This document shows positions 43,213 to 52,375 of a stretch of DNA of 64,000 nt, one piece after another. The first letter of the stretch is position 1. Each line of letters starts with the position of its first letter. The notes beneath the pieces are model-generated. The model saw only the letters and a program-made list of their open reading frames with translations. It was not told the origin of the DNA and made no database searches. The stretch lies in contig OZ244043.1 in assembly GCA_965215215.1 (NCBI GenBank), forward strand, positions 1,798,001-1,862,000, written 5' to 3'. The stretch comes from CALDTK01 sp965215215 (GTDB taxonomy: Bacteria; Bacteroidota; Bacteroidia; Chitinophagales; Saprospiraceae). The translations under genes were made by a program, and so were the position numbers.

Positions 43213-44526
43213 ATGACTCCCTCTCCGCCGCTCCTTACCGCACTCCGCGCCCTCGTGATAGGGGCCGTCTGCACCCTCGCTCCATTCGCCCGGGCCACCG
43301 CCCAGGCCGAACAGGTACCCCTCGATAAGCCCGCCTTCGAGTACAAGCCCCTCCAGCTCAACCTCGACACCTCCGGTTTTCGGTACGTCCGCTTCATCCT
43401 CTGGCACCAGCAGTGGCTCGAGACGAACAACCTCTCCGCCGACGATACCGACCTACGGTTGAGCACGTACATCCGCCGCTCGCGCATCCTGGCCTACGCG
43501 CAGATGTCGCCGCGCGTTCTATTCCTCACGCACTTCGGGTTGAACAGCCTCACCGCCGAAAATCTGAGCTCCCTCGGCAACAACGGCGACGCCCCGCAAC
43601 TCTTCCTCCACGGCGCCTGGGTGGAGTTTAAGGCGAGCGAGGGCGAGGAGCTCTACGTCGGGACCGGACTGCATTACTGGAAGGGGCTCACGCGCCTCGC
43701 GTCGGCCTCGACGCTCAATTTCATGACGCTCGATCAGCCGCGGCCCTTCGCCCCCTGGCACTCGCTGGCCGTCAGCGACCAGTTCGCTCGCCACCTCGGC
43801 GTCTACGCGAAGGGGATCCTCGGGAAGCTCGACTACCGGATCGCCGTCAACCAGGCCGGCGCCAACGGAATCGCACGCGATTTCTCGACCTCGGCGCGGA
43901 CAGACTCCCTGGCCTATACCGGTCCCGGCGGTAACCCCGACGCCGGCCGTTGGTTAGCCGAAGGCTACTTCTCCTACGCGCTCGGCGATCAGGAGAGCAT
44001 CAAGTTGCCTTACCGCGTCGGCAGTTACCTCGGCGCCAAGCGCATCATCAACGTCGGGGCCGGCTTCTTCCTCCACCCCAACGGAGTGAGCAACTACGGC
44101 AGCGACGCCACTTTGGGAGACGACGTGACCGTTGGCCACTTCGCCGCCGACCTCTTCGTGGACATGCCGCTCACCACCGGCGACTGCCTCAACGCCTACC
44201 TCGCCTACACGCGTTTCGACTACGGCGACAATTTCGTGAGCCGCTGGGCGGGCACCGGCAACAACGTCCTCGGCCAGGTCGGCTACAAGCCGCCCGGCAG
44301 TAAATTCATGCCTTACCTCGCCGCGCAGTTCGGCGATTACGAGGGCTTCGAAGACAATGTCATCGGCTTCGACGCCGGGGTCAACTACTTCATCGCCGGC
44401 CACAACACCAAGCTGACGCTCGAATTCCACAGCATCGCCAACGACCCCCGCGAGGGTGGCTTCGACGCCAACGGCGACGTGCAGGATCTCGCGCAGCTCC
44501 GTGCGCAGGCGCACGTCTTTTTCTAA
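43213..44526 (+). CDS. Outer-membrane porin of the acetate locus
   Basis: 437 residues: signal peptide (ALVIGAVCTLAPFARATAQ) and a beta-barrel with alternating aromatic strands (YVRFILWHQQWLETNN, ILAYAQMSPRVLFLTHFGLN, EELYVGTGLHYWKGLTRL), ending in Phe-Phe (AHVFF) as outer-membrane barrels do. Proteins of this kind are found next to DUF4212/sodium:solute symporter pairs in Bacteroidota, which suggests they let small carboxylates through the outer membrane. An upstream box (TTATTTG at about 43149) may be its promoter. Confidence 0.68.
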   Translation: MTPSPPLLTALRALVIGAVCTLAPFARATAQAEQVPLDKPAFEYKPLQLNLDTSGFRYVRFILWHQQWLETNNLSADDTDLRLSTYIRRSRILAYAQMSPRVLFLTHFGLNSLTAENLSSLGNNGDAPQLFLHGAWVEFKASEGEELYVGTGLHYWKGLTRLASASTLNFMTLDQPRPFAPWHSLAVSDQFARHLGVYAKGILGKLDYRIAVNQAGANGIARDFSTSARTDSLAYTGPGGNPDAGRWLAEGYFSYALGDQESIKLPYRVGSYLGAKRIINVGAGFFLHPNGVSNYGSDATLGDDVTVGHFAADLFVDMPLTTGDCLNAYLAYTRFDYGDNFVSRWAGTGNNVLGQVGYKPPGSKFMPYLAAQFGDYEGFEDNVIGFDAGVNYFIAGHNTKLTLEFHSIANDPREGGFDANGDVQDLAQLRAQAHVFF

Positions 44527-44565
44527 TCCGCTTTCGCCAAAACAGCCACCGCAGAACCGCCCGCG

Positions 44566-44838
44566 ATGAAAGAACCCCTCCACTCCCAAGCCAAGCTCAC
44601 CGCCTACTGGCGGGAGAACCTGCGCTACCTCACGATCCTGCTCACCGTCTGGTTCCTGGTCAGCTACGGCGCGGGGATCCTCCTCGCCGACACCCTGAAC
44701 GGCGTTCGTATCGGCGGAGCTAAGCTCGGCTTCTGGTTCGCCCAGCAGGGCTCGATCTACGTGTTCGTCGTCCTTATTTTCATTTACGTCTACCTCATGA
44801 ACCGGCTCGATAAGAAGTACGGCCTGGAGGAGCTATAA
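44566..44838 (+). CDS. DUF4212 small subunit of a sodium:solute symporter
   Basis: 90 residues with two membrane segments (YLTILLTVWFLVSYGAGILL and IYVFVVLIFIYVYLMNRLDK) and the typical blocks YWRENLRYL, LGFWFAQQGSIYVFV and LDKKYGL. DUF4212 proteins always accompany the large symporter encoded next and are taken as its small subunit. The gap to the symporter is 11 bases. Confidence 0.9.
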   Translation: MKEPLHSQAKLTAYWRENLRYLTILLTVWFLVSYGAGILLADTLNGVRIGGAKLGFWFAQQGSIYVFVVLIFIYVYLMNRLDKKYGLEEL

Positions 44839-44849
44839 GCGCAAGCGTC

Positions 44850-46559
44850 ATGACTGTACAAACCTGGACCTTCATACTCGTCGGCCTCACCTTCGCCCTC
44901 TACATCGGGATCGCGATCTGGAGTCGGGCCGGATCGACGAAAGACTTCTACGTAGCCGGCGGCGGCGTGAGCCCGCTCGCCAACGGCATGGCGACGGCCG
45001 CCGACTGGATGTCGGCCGCCTCCTTTCTCTCGATGGCGGGCCTCATCTCTTTCATGGGTTACGACGGGGCGGTGTACCTCATGGGCTGGACGGGTGGCTA
45101 CGTGCTACTCGCCCTGCTGCTGGCGCCCTACCTGCGTAAGTTTGGGAAGTTTACCGTGCCCGATTTCATCGGTGACCGTTACTACTCCAACACCGCACGA
45201 ACCGTAGCCGTGGTGTGCGCGCTGCTGGTCAGCTTTACCTACGTAGCCGGACAGATGCGCGGGGTGGGGGTCGTGTTCTCGCGCTTCCTCGAGGTCGACA
45301 TCACCGTAGGCGTGATCATCGGTATGGCCATCGTGTTTTTCTACGCGGTGCTCGGGGGCATGAAGGGCATTACCTACACGCAGGTGGCGCAGTACTGCGT
45401 GCTCATCTTCGCCTTCATGGTGCCGGCCATCTTTATCTCCATCCAGATGACCGGGACCTTCCTGCCCCAACTGGGCTTGATCGGCGACATGTCGGATGGG
45501 TCCGGCGTGGCGCTACTGGACAAGCTCGACGGTCTCCAGCGGGAACTCGGCTTCGCGGCGTATACCGATGGCTCCAAGTCGACTATCGACGTGTTTTGCA
45601 TCACCATGGCCCTCATGGTGGGTACCGCCGGCTTGCCGCACGTGATCGTGCGCTTCTTTACCGTACCGCGCGTCAAGGACGCCCGCATATCGGCGGGTTA
45701 CGCGCTGGCCTTCATCGCCATCCTCTACACGACCGCCCCGGCCGTAGCGGCCTTCGCGCGCACCAACCTCATCAACACCGTCTCCGAGCAGCGGTACGAC
45801 GCAATGCCCGCCTGGTTCAGCAAATGGGAGGAAACCGGGTTGATCACCTTCGACGACAAGAACGGAGACGGGGTCGTGAACTACGTCGCCGACAAAGAGG
45901 TGAACGAGCTGACCATCGACAACGACATCATGGTGCTCGCCAACCCGGAGATCGCCAACCTACCCAACTGGGTCGTGGCGCTGGTCGCGGCCGGCGGTTT
46001 GGCCGCGGCGCTCTCGACGGCGGCGGGACTCCTACTCGTCATCTCGGCCTCGGTGAGCCACGACCTGATCAAGAAGCAACTCAATCCCGACGTCACCGAG
46101 AAACAGGAACTGCTTTACGCCCGCATCTCCGCCGCCGCCGCGGTGTGCGTAGCGGGGTACTTCGGGATCAATCCGCCCGGCTTCGTCGCGGCGGTCGTGG
46201 CCCTTGCTTTCGGCTTGGCCGCGGCGAGCTTCTTCCCGGCCATCGTGCTCGGCATCTTCGACCGGCGCATGAACCGGCAGGGCGCCGTCGCGGGGATGGT
46301 TTGTGGCATCTCGCTGATGCTCTTCTACATGATGCGCTACAAGCTCGGTTGGCTCGACGGGGCCTTCGGCGTGACGACTCCGGAAGACTGGTGGTTCGGC
46401 ATCTCGCCGGAGGGCTTCGGGACGATCGCCATGCTCGTTAACGCGAGTATCGCCCTCGCGGTCAGTCGGCTTACCCCCCCGCCACCGGTAGACATCCAGG
46501 AACTCGTCGAAGTGATCCGCTATCCCGCCGGGGCCGGCGAAGCCGTGGCCGTTCACTAG
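44850..46559 (+). CDS. Sodium:solute symporter, VC_2705/ActP-like
   Basis: 569 residues with about 13 membrane segments of the SSS (SLC5) family: FYVAGGGVSPLANGMATAAD, MSAASFLSMAGLISFMGYDG, FGKFTVPDFIGDRYYSNTAR, GLPHVIVRFFTVPRVKDARI. A long insertion near residue 320-360 (KNGDGVVNYVADKEVNELTI) is Asp-rich and typical of this subfamily. With DUF4212 it would import acetate or a similar monocarboxylate with sodium; the acs gene downstream supports acetate, but the substrate is inferred. Confidence 0.88.
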   Translation: MTVQTWTFILVGLTFALYIGIAIWSRAGSTKDFYVAGGGVSPLANGMATAADWMSAASFLSMAGLISFMGYDGAVYLMGWTGGYVLLALLLAPYLRKFGKFTVPDFIGDRYYSNTARTVAVVCALLVSFTYVAGQMRGVGVVFSRFLEVDITVGVIIGMAIVFFYAVLGGMKGITYTQVAQYCVLIFAFMVPAIFISIQMTGTFLPQLGLIGDMSDGSGVALLDKLDGLQRELGFAAYTDGSKSTIDVFCITMALMVGTAGLPHVIVRFFTVPRVKDARISAGYALAFIAILYTTAPAVAAFARTNLINTVSEQRYDAMPAWFSKWEETGLITFDDKNGDGVVNYVADKEVNELTIDNDIMVLANPEIANLPNWVVALVAAGGLAAALSTAAGLLLVISASVSHDLIKKQLNPDVTEKQELLYARISAAAAVCVAGYFGINPPGFVAAVVALAFGLAAASFFPAIVLGIFDRRMNRQGAVAGMVCGISLMLFYMMRYKLGWLDGAFGVTTPEDWWFGISPEGFGTIAMLVNASIALAVSRLTPPPPVDIQELVEVIRYPAGAGEAVAVH

Positions 46560-46657
46560 CGCGGCTACCCCGGGCCAACGATCGCCCTACCTGTTTTTCT
46601 AGCGCACCTAATCGTCGACACCCGTCGTCGGTTAGGTGCCTTGCTTAAGTTGCGTGC

Positions 46658-46864
46658 GTGCCCGTCCACCACCACCGCCCCCGCGTCACCATCGTCCTCG
46701 CCGTCGGCTTATTGGTGGCCCACCCGCCCGTGATCACGGCCTTATCGGGTGCCGGCGGGGACGCGCGGCCTTGGCTCGGTTACTCGCTCGTGCTCGGTGT
46801 TTGGGCCGCGTACATCGTATGGATCGCCCGCGCGACGCGCGATGACCAAAGCGGACACCCGTGA
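46658..46864 (+). CDS. Small two-segment membrane protein
   Basis: 68 residues from a GTG, with two membrane segments (TIVLAVGLLVAHPPVITALS and WLGYSLVLGVWAAYIVWIAR) and a His-rich start (VHHHRP). Its TGA overlaps the GTG start of the sensor kinase (GTGA), so the two are coupled. Similar small proteins precede transporter-like kinases elsewhere; the role is unknown. Confidence 0.6.
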   Translation: MPVHHHRPRVTIVLAVGLLVAHPPVITALSGAGGDARPWLGYSLVLGVWAAYIVWIARATRDDQSGHP

Positions 46865-49626
46865 GCGCGCCGGCATTCCTGGCGCTGGTCGTAGCCTACA
46901 TCGCGGGGCTGCTCGGCGGTACCTACCTCCTCCTCCGCCGTCGCGGCGGCGAGCGGTCCGAGAAACGCTCCGGCGCCGCGGTCACCTACGCGCTCTCGCT
47001 CGGCGTGTACTGCACCGGGTGGACGTACTACGGTTCGGTAGGACTCGCCGCCGAAGGCGGTTGGGGCTTTCTGCCGGTATACCTCGGACCCACGTTGAGT
47101 GCGGCGGTCTGGCTGTATGTTTTGCGAAAGCTGATCTTGGTCTCGAAGCACCATCGCGCGAGCTCGGTGCCCGACTTACTCGCCGCGCGCTTCGAGGGCG
47201 ACCGCGCCGTCGGGATGCTCGCCACCGCGATCACGGTGCTGGCCGTCATCCCGTACATCTCTATCCAGCTCAAGGTGATCGCCGAGAGCTTCGCGCTGCT
47301 GACGCTCGGTCCGGGAGGGATCGCCGATCGGCTCGTGGGGCCGCTCGCGTCGCGGCCCTCCTTCTACCTCACCCTCGCTATCGGCGCCTTCGCCGTTGCG
47401 GTAGGGGCGCGGCGACTCGACCCCAACGTGCGCAGCGAGGGCGGACCGGGGGGACTGGCGACGGCGCTCGCCCTGGAGAGCGTCTTCAAATTGTTCGCCT
47501 TTCTCGCCGTCGGATTCTACGTGGTGTACGGTGTCTACGGGGGGTGGGGTGAGCTGTGGGAAGTGGCCGGACGCACCGTCGCGCTCGACCGCTGGATGGA
47601 GATCGGGGGCGAAAACGGCCTCGACAGCTGGTCGTGGTGGTGGCTGAACGCCATCAGCGCTTCGGCGGTGCTGTTGCTGCCGCGACAGTTCTACGTGGCC
47701 GTGGTCGAGAATCGCTCGCCCGACCACGTTGCGACGGCCGCCTGGGTGTTCCCGCTTTACCTCCTGCTCATCAACGCGTTCGTCGTACCGCTCGCGCTCG
47801 CCGGGCTGGCCCGGGTCGGGGACGGAATCGCGGCCGACTTTCACGTACTGGCCCTACCGTTGGAAGCCGACGCGGGCGCGCTCGCGGGCCTGGTGGCACT
47901 GGGGGGGCTCTCCGCGGCAACGGCCATGATCGTGGTCTCGTCGATCGCGCTCTCGCTCATGCTGGTCAACAACGTGATCAGCCCGCTACTGCTCGCGCGC
48001 CCCGAGGTGTCTCTACGGCGTGGCAACCTTCCTACCCGGCTGCTCGGTCTGCGGCGTGTGGCGATCGCGGCGTTGCTCGTCGTCAGCTACGGTTACTACC
48101 TGGCCGTCGCCGAACGCGCGAGTCTCATTAGCATCGGGCTGATCAGTTTCGCGGGGATCGCCCAGCTCGCCCCAACCACCCTAGCGACGCTGTACTGGCC
48201 CCGCCTAACCCGCGCCGGCGCGCTCGCCGGGCTCTCCCTCGGAGCACTCGTGTGGGCGTATACCCTTCCCTTCGCCACGCTCATCGACGCCCGGTACTTT
48301 GGGGGCTGGTGGTCTGACCCCGGCCCCTTCGGCTACGCCTGGCTCTCGCCGGGCGGCTTGCTGGGTATCGTGTCGGGACACCCCGTAGCGCGCGCAGCGT
48401 TTTGGAGTCTACTGGTCAACGTGGGGGCGATGGTGTGGGTTAGCCTAAAGACCCGCCAGCCCCCGGCGGCGGCGGCGAAGGCCGATGAGTTCGTACACAT
48501 CGAGCGCTACATCACCCTAGCCGGCGGTGGGGCGGGCGAAGTGGGCGGGCGCCAGGCGACCACGGCCGAGCTGCTTTTACTGCTCCACCGCTACCTCGGC
48601 AGTGACGCGGCGATCGCGCGGCTCGACGCCTACGAGCGCCGCTACGGGATCGATCCGCGTCGGAGCCAGGTCTCCTCCGAACGTTTCGTCGGCTTCGTCG
48701 AGCGTCATTTGGCCGGTGCGATCGGGAGTCCGAGCGCCCGGCTCGCTATCAGTAGCGTGGCGCGCGGTACCATCACGACGCCGCTGCTTCGTTCGCTCGA
48801 CGAGACCCGCGAGCTACAGGCGGCCTTCGTCGCGCTCGAGCGTCAGCGCCTTCGCCTCGAACACACCGCCGATGAACTACGCGAGGCCAACGAGCGCCTT
48901 CGCCAGCTCGACCAGCTTAAGGAAGAGTTCGTCGCTACCGTAACGCACGAGTTGCGCACCCCGATCACGAGCATTCGCGCCCTCAGCCAACTGCTCGCCG
49001 AGCGAGACGACCTCGATCCGGCGCGGCGGCGTGAGTTCCACCGGACCGTCGTCGCCGAGTGCGACCGCGTGAGTCGGCTCGTCTCGCAGGTGCTCGGCGC
49101 GCAGGCCGTCGAGCGCATCGTGCCGTCGAGCACGACGATCGTCCTCGAAGATCCACTGCGCCAGGCTATGGCCACGACCGCACCGCTCGCCGCGGATGCC
49201 GGTGTTACGCTTGAGGCCAACTTCGAACTGCACGGCGCCAAGATCCACGCCGACGCCGACCGGATCGTCCAGGTGCTCGTCAATTTGCTCGGTAACGCCG
49301 TCAAACACACCCAGTCTCCTAGCGGCGCCATCACACTGAGCGCGTGGGCGACCGGTGTTGGGGTGGCGCGGATCGAGGTGCGTGACAACGGAAGCGGGAT
49401 CCCTCCCGAACGCCAAGCGAGTGTGTTCGAGAAGTTCGCGCAGGCCGATTTTCAAGGAGCGAGCAAACCCGTCGGCAATGGATTGGGCTTGTACATCTCG
49501 CGCGCGATCGTGGAGCGATACGGTGGGCGGATAGGACTGCGCTCCTTGGTGGGGCGAGGGACGACCGTGTGGATCGAGCTCCCCCTGCTCGATTGGGACC
49601 GGACGACAGTACCGGTAGTTTTGTAG
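46861..49626 (+). CDS. CrbS-like sensor histidine kinase with SSS transporter domain
   Basis: 921 residues from a GTG. Residues 1-540: about 13 membrane segments of an SLC5/PutP-like domain (GVYCTGWTYYGSVGLAAEGG, SSVPDLLAARFEGDRAVGML, AWVFPLYLLLINAFVVPLAL). Residues 550-670: linker and coiled-coil (RLEHTADELREANERLRQLD). Residues 686-921: kinase with H-box FVATVTHELRTPITSIR (His696), N-box NLLGNAVKHTQS, G1 VRDNGSGIPPE and G2 GNGLGLYISRAI. This is the CrbS layout, where the transporter-like part detects or moves the substrate and the kinase controls acs. The response regulator follows after 37 bases. Confidence 0.88.
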   Translation: MSAPAFLALVVAYIAGLLGGTYLLLRRRGGERSEKRSGAAVTYALSLGVYCTGWTYYGSVGLAAEGGWGFLPVYLGPTLSAAVWLYVLRKLILVSKHHRASSVPDLLAARFEGDRAVGMLATAITVLAVIPYISIQLKVIAESFALLTLGPGGIADRLVGPLASRPSFYLTLAIGAFAVAVGARRLDPNVRSEGGPGGLATALALESVFKLFAFLAVGFYVVYGVYGGWGELWEVAGRTVALDRWMEIGGENGLDSWSWWWLNAISASAVLLLPRQFYVAVVENRSPDHVATAAWVFPLYLLLINAFVVPLALAGLARVGDGIAADFHVLALPLEADAGALAGLVALGGLSAATAMIVVSSIALSLMLVNNVISPLLLARPEVSLRRGNLPTRLLGLRRVAIAALLVVSYGYYLAVAERASLISIGLISFAGIAQLAPTTLATLYWPRLTRAGALAGLSLGALVWAYTLPFATLIDARYFGGWWSDPGPFGYAWLSPGGLLGIVSGHPVARAAFWSLLVNVGAMVWVSLKTRQPPAAAAKADEFVHIERYITLAGGGAGEVGGRQATTAELLLLLHRYLGSDAAIARLDAYERRYGIDPRRSQVSSERFVGFVERHLAGAIGSPSARLAISSVARGTITTPLLRSLDETRELQAAFVALERQRLRLEHTADELREANERLRQLDQLKEEFVATVTHELRTPITSIRALSQLLAERDDLDPARRREFHRTVVAECDRVSRLVSQVLGAQAVERIVPSSTTIVLEDPLRQAMATTAPLAADAGVTLEANFELHGAKIHADADRIVQVLVNLLGNAVKHTQSPSGAITLSAWATGVGVARIEVRDNGSGIPPERQASVFEKFAQADFQGASKPVGNGLGLYISRAIVERYGGRIGLRSLVGRGTTVWIELPLLDWDRTTVPVVL

Positions 49627-49663
49627 CTTCCACTCGGCATACGCCGAACGAACTACCCCAGGA

Positions 49664-50062
49664 ATGACTACTCACACTACTTCCATTACGCCGCTCGTGC
49701 TCATCGCTGAAGACGATCCCGCGATCGCCGGTGTGCTTACCTTCCTCCTAGAGGATGCGCGTCTCCGCGTTGCGCTCGCCCGCGACGGCGACGAGGCGGT
49801 GGCCATGCTCGATCGACTCGCCCCCGATCTGTTTGTACTCGACGTGATGATGCCTGGGCGCGATGGTTTCGCCGTCGCCCGGGAGGTTCGTGCTCGCCCG
49901 GAGCACGACCGCGCTCACATCTTATTCTTAACGGCCCGGGGCGACGCCACGAGCCGCCGGCAGGGCTACGCCGACGGCGCCGAGCAGTACGTCGCCAAGC
50001 CGTTCGATAACCACGACCTACTCGCACGCATCGACGAACTTTTGGCGGTGAGTTCGAAGTGA
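49664..50062 (+). CDS. Receiver-only response regulator
   Basis: 132 residues, a single CheY-like receiver: acidic pocket Asp17-Asp18 (IAEDDPAI), phospho-acceptor Asp60 (LFVLDVMMPG), Thr90 (FLTARG) and Lys112 (YVAKPF). There is no DNA-binding domain after it; the frame ends at SSK. CrbR, the partner of CrbS in Vibrio and Pseudomonas, has a LuxR-type output domain, so this protein must work through another partner or as a phosphate sink. Placed between the kinase and acs. Confidence 0.88.
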   Translation: MTTHTTSITPLVLIAEDDPAIAGVLTFLLEDARLRVALARDGDEAVAMLDRLAPDLFVLDVMMPGRDGFAVAREVRARPEHDRAHILFLTARGDATSRRQGYADGAEQYVAKPFDNHDLLARIDELLAVSSK

Positions 50063-50080
50063 TGTATGTAGATAGGTGAA

Positions 50081-50088
50081 TACGTTTT
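50081..50088 (+). promoter_or_regulatory. -7-like box ahead of acs
   Basis: TACGTTTT (consensus TAnnTTTG), 11 bases before ATG 50100; suggests acs can be transcribed apart from the kinase genes. Confidence 0.35.
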
Positions 50089-50099
50089 AGCTTCGTCCT

Positions 50100-52058
50100 A
50101 TGTCCACGACTGCCCAAAGTGACCCAACCGAATCTTTCTTGCTCACCTCGACCGGGGATTACGAGCGCGCCTACGCGCGCTCGGTCGCGGACCCCGCTGA
50201 ATTTTGGGCCGAGATCGCCGCGACCTTCGCGTGGCGCAGTCCGTGGACCGAGGTCGTGCACGAGGACTTCGCGACCCCCGAGGTCCGGTGGTTCGCCGGC
50301 GGGAAGCTCAACGTCACCGAGAGCTGCCTCGACCGCCACCTCGCGGACCGCGGGGACGAGACGGCGATCATCTGGGAGCCGAACGACCCCGACGCCGACG
50401 CACGGCACGTTAGCTACTCCGATCTCCACGCCCGGGTCTGCCGGGCGGCCAACGGCCTGCGGGCCCTCGGGATCGGGAAGGGGGACCGGGTCGTGTTCTA
50501 CATGCCGATGGTCGTCGAGCTCGCCGTCGGCGTGCTCGCGTGCGCGCGCATCGGGGCCGTGCACTCGGTAGTCTTCGCGGGCTTTTCGGCTACCGCGCTC
50601 GCGGATCGGATCAAGGATGCCGGGGCGAAGGCGGTCGTCTGCAGCGACCACAACCGCCGGGGCGCGAAGGCGATCGCCGTCAAGGCGGTCGTCGACGAGG
50701 CCCTCGCCCAAGATTGCACGTCGGTCGAGGTCGTACTCACCCACCGGAACACCGGGGAGCAGGTCGCCTGGGACGACGCGGTGGATCGGTGGTGGCACGA
50801 GGTCGTCGATGGCCAACCCAGCGAAGCGGAGGCCGAGGTCATGGATGCCGAGGACACGCTCTTCATCCTCTACACCTCCGGGAGCACGGGCAAGCCGAAG
50901 GGCGTGGTCCACACCTGCGGGGGGTACCTCGTCTACGCCGCCTACACCTTCGCGAACGTCTTCCAGTACCGCCCGGGGGACGTGTACTGGTGCACCGCGG
51001 ACATCGGGTGGATCACCGGGCACTCCTACATCGTGTACGGGCCCCTGGCCTGCGGGGCGACCACGGTCATGTTCGAGGGCGTACCTACCTACCCGGACGC
51101 GGGGCGGTTCTGGCGGATCTGCGAGAAGCTCGGGGTCAATCAGTTCTACACGGCCCCTACGGCCATTCGCGCGCTGATGGCCCACGGTCCCGAACCGGTG
51201 CAACGGTACGATCTCTCCGGTCTGCGCGCGCTCGGAAGTGTCGGTGAGCCGATCAACCTGGAGGCGTGGGAGTGGTACGACGGGGTCGTGGGGGGGGGCC
51301 GCAGCCCGATCGTGGACACGTGGTGGCAGACCGAGACGGGGGGGATACTCATCAGCGCGCTGGCCGGCGTCACCGAGGGCGAACCGACCTTCGCGACCTG
51401 GCCGCTGCCGGGGGTCCAGCCGGTGCTCCTCACCCCGGGGGGGGAGCGCGTCGAGGGGGCGGGGGAGGGCCTGCTGTGCATCGAGCGCGCCTGGCCGGGG
51501 ATCCTGCGGACGACCTACGGGGACCACGCGCGGTGTCGCGAGGTGTACTTCGCGCCCTTCCCGGGGTTCTACTTCACCGGGGACGGGGCCCGGCGCGACG
51601 CCGAGGGCCGCTACCGGATCATCGGGCGCGTCGACGACGTCATCAACGTGAGCGGGCACCGCCTGGGGACCGCGGAGGTCGAGGACGCGATCAACGAGGT
51701 CGACGCGGTGGTCGAGAGCGCGGTGGTCGGCTACCCGCACGCGGTCAAGGGGCAGGGGATCTACGCGTACGTGATCCCGGTCGGCCACGGGGACGACGGG
51801 GAGTTGCGCGCCGCGGTTACGGCCAAGGTCCGCGCGCTCATCGGCCCGATCGCCAAGCCGGACGTGGTCCTCGTCGTGCGGGACCTCCCGAAGACGCGCT
51901 CGGGGAAGATCATGCGGCGGATCTTGCGCAAGCTCGCCGCGGGGGAGGCCGAGCGGTTGGGGGACGTGAGCACGCTGCTCAACCCCGAGGCCGTCGACGC
52001 GATCGCCGCGGCCGTGCGCGCGCACGCGGAGCGGGAGCGGGGCGCGCGGGGGGGCTGA
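50100..52058 (+). CDS. acs: Acetyl-CoA synthetase
   Basis: 652 residues, the usual length. It activates acetate to acetyl-CoA through acetyl-AMP. Motifs: YTSGSTGKPKGVVHTCGGYL (ATP binding), WCTADIGWITGHSYIVYGPL, DTWWQTETGG (acetate pocket, with the conserved Trp), GRVDDVINVSGHRLGTAE (hinge and ADP-ribose contact) and KTRSGKIMRRILRK, whose Lys603 is the site controlled by acetylation in other bacteria. Last gene of the acetate locus; very high GC in its second half. Confidence 0.96.
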   Translation: MSTTAQSDPTESFLLTSTGDYERAYARSVADPAEFWAEIAATFAWRSPWTEVVHEDFATPEVRWFAGGKLNVTESCLDRHLADRGDETAIIWEPNDPDADARHVSYSDLHARVCRAANGLRALGIGKGDRVVFYMPMVVELAVGVLACARIGAVHSVVFAGFSATALADRIKDAGAKAVVCSDHNRRGAKAIAVKAVVDEALAQDCTSVEVVLTHRNTGEQVAWDDAVDRWWHEVVDGQPSEAEAEVMDAEDTLFILYTSGSTGKPKGVVHTCGGYLVYAAYTFANVFQYRPGDVYWCTADIGWITGHSYIVYGPLACGATTVMFEGVPTYPDAGRFWRICEKLGVNQFYTAPTAIRALMAHGPEPVQRYDLSGLRALGSVGEPINLEAWEWYDGVVGGGRSPIVDTWWQTETGGILISALAGVTEGEPTFATWPLPGVQPVLLTPGGERVEGAGEGLLCIERAWPGILRTTYGDHARCREVYFAPFPGFYFTGDGARRDAEGRYRIIGRVDDVINVSGHRLGTAEVEDAINEVDAVVESAVVGYPHAVKGQGIYAYVIPVGHGDDGELRAAVTAKVRALIGPIAKPDVVLVVRDLPKTRSGKIMRRILRKLAAGEAERLGDVSTLLNPEAVDAIAAAVRAHAERERGARGG

Positions 52059-52117
52059 CGGCCCGGGGGGGCGGGGCCTAAGACAGTCCGCGTCCTGAAC
52101 CGCACCTTCGCGAAAGC

Positions 52118-52372
52118 ATGCCCGCCAAGAAAAATAAGATCGATCCCTCCGCCCTGAGCGGGCCGGCGTTGGTCAAGGAGACTACCCGACGCATACGCCT
52201 CGCGCGCACGCTCTGGGACGCACACAACAACGCCGGTTGTCGCCGCGAGCGTCTTCGTGCCCTCGAGCTTTACGATCGACTCACGGACGTAGAGAAGGAT
52301 CGGATCCCCCAGGCGCTACGCGTATGGCTCCGCTACCGCAGCGAGAAGTACTTCGGCGGCGATCGCGCCTAG
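52118..52372 (+). CDS. Small basic protein of unknown function
   Basis: 84 residues, rich in Arg and Leu, mostly helical (ALVKETTRRIRLARTLWDAH, RERLRALELYDRLTDVEKDR, IPQALRVWLRYRSEKYFGGD). No signal peptide or membrane segment. No family recognised, although the WLRYRSEKYFG ending looks conserved. It begins 59 bases after acs and may share its transcript. Confidence 0.55.
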   Translation: MPAKKNKIDPSALSGPALVKETTRRIRLARTLWDAHNNAGCRRERLRALELYDRLTDVEKDRIPQALRVWLRYRSEKYFGGDRA

Positions 52373-52375
52373 GGT

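Noticed and set aside
49737..52025. 762-residue open frame on the minus strand
   Set aside because: Antisense to acs and the receiver gene; Arg/Pro/Asp-rich composition is a by-product of very high GC.
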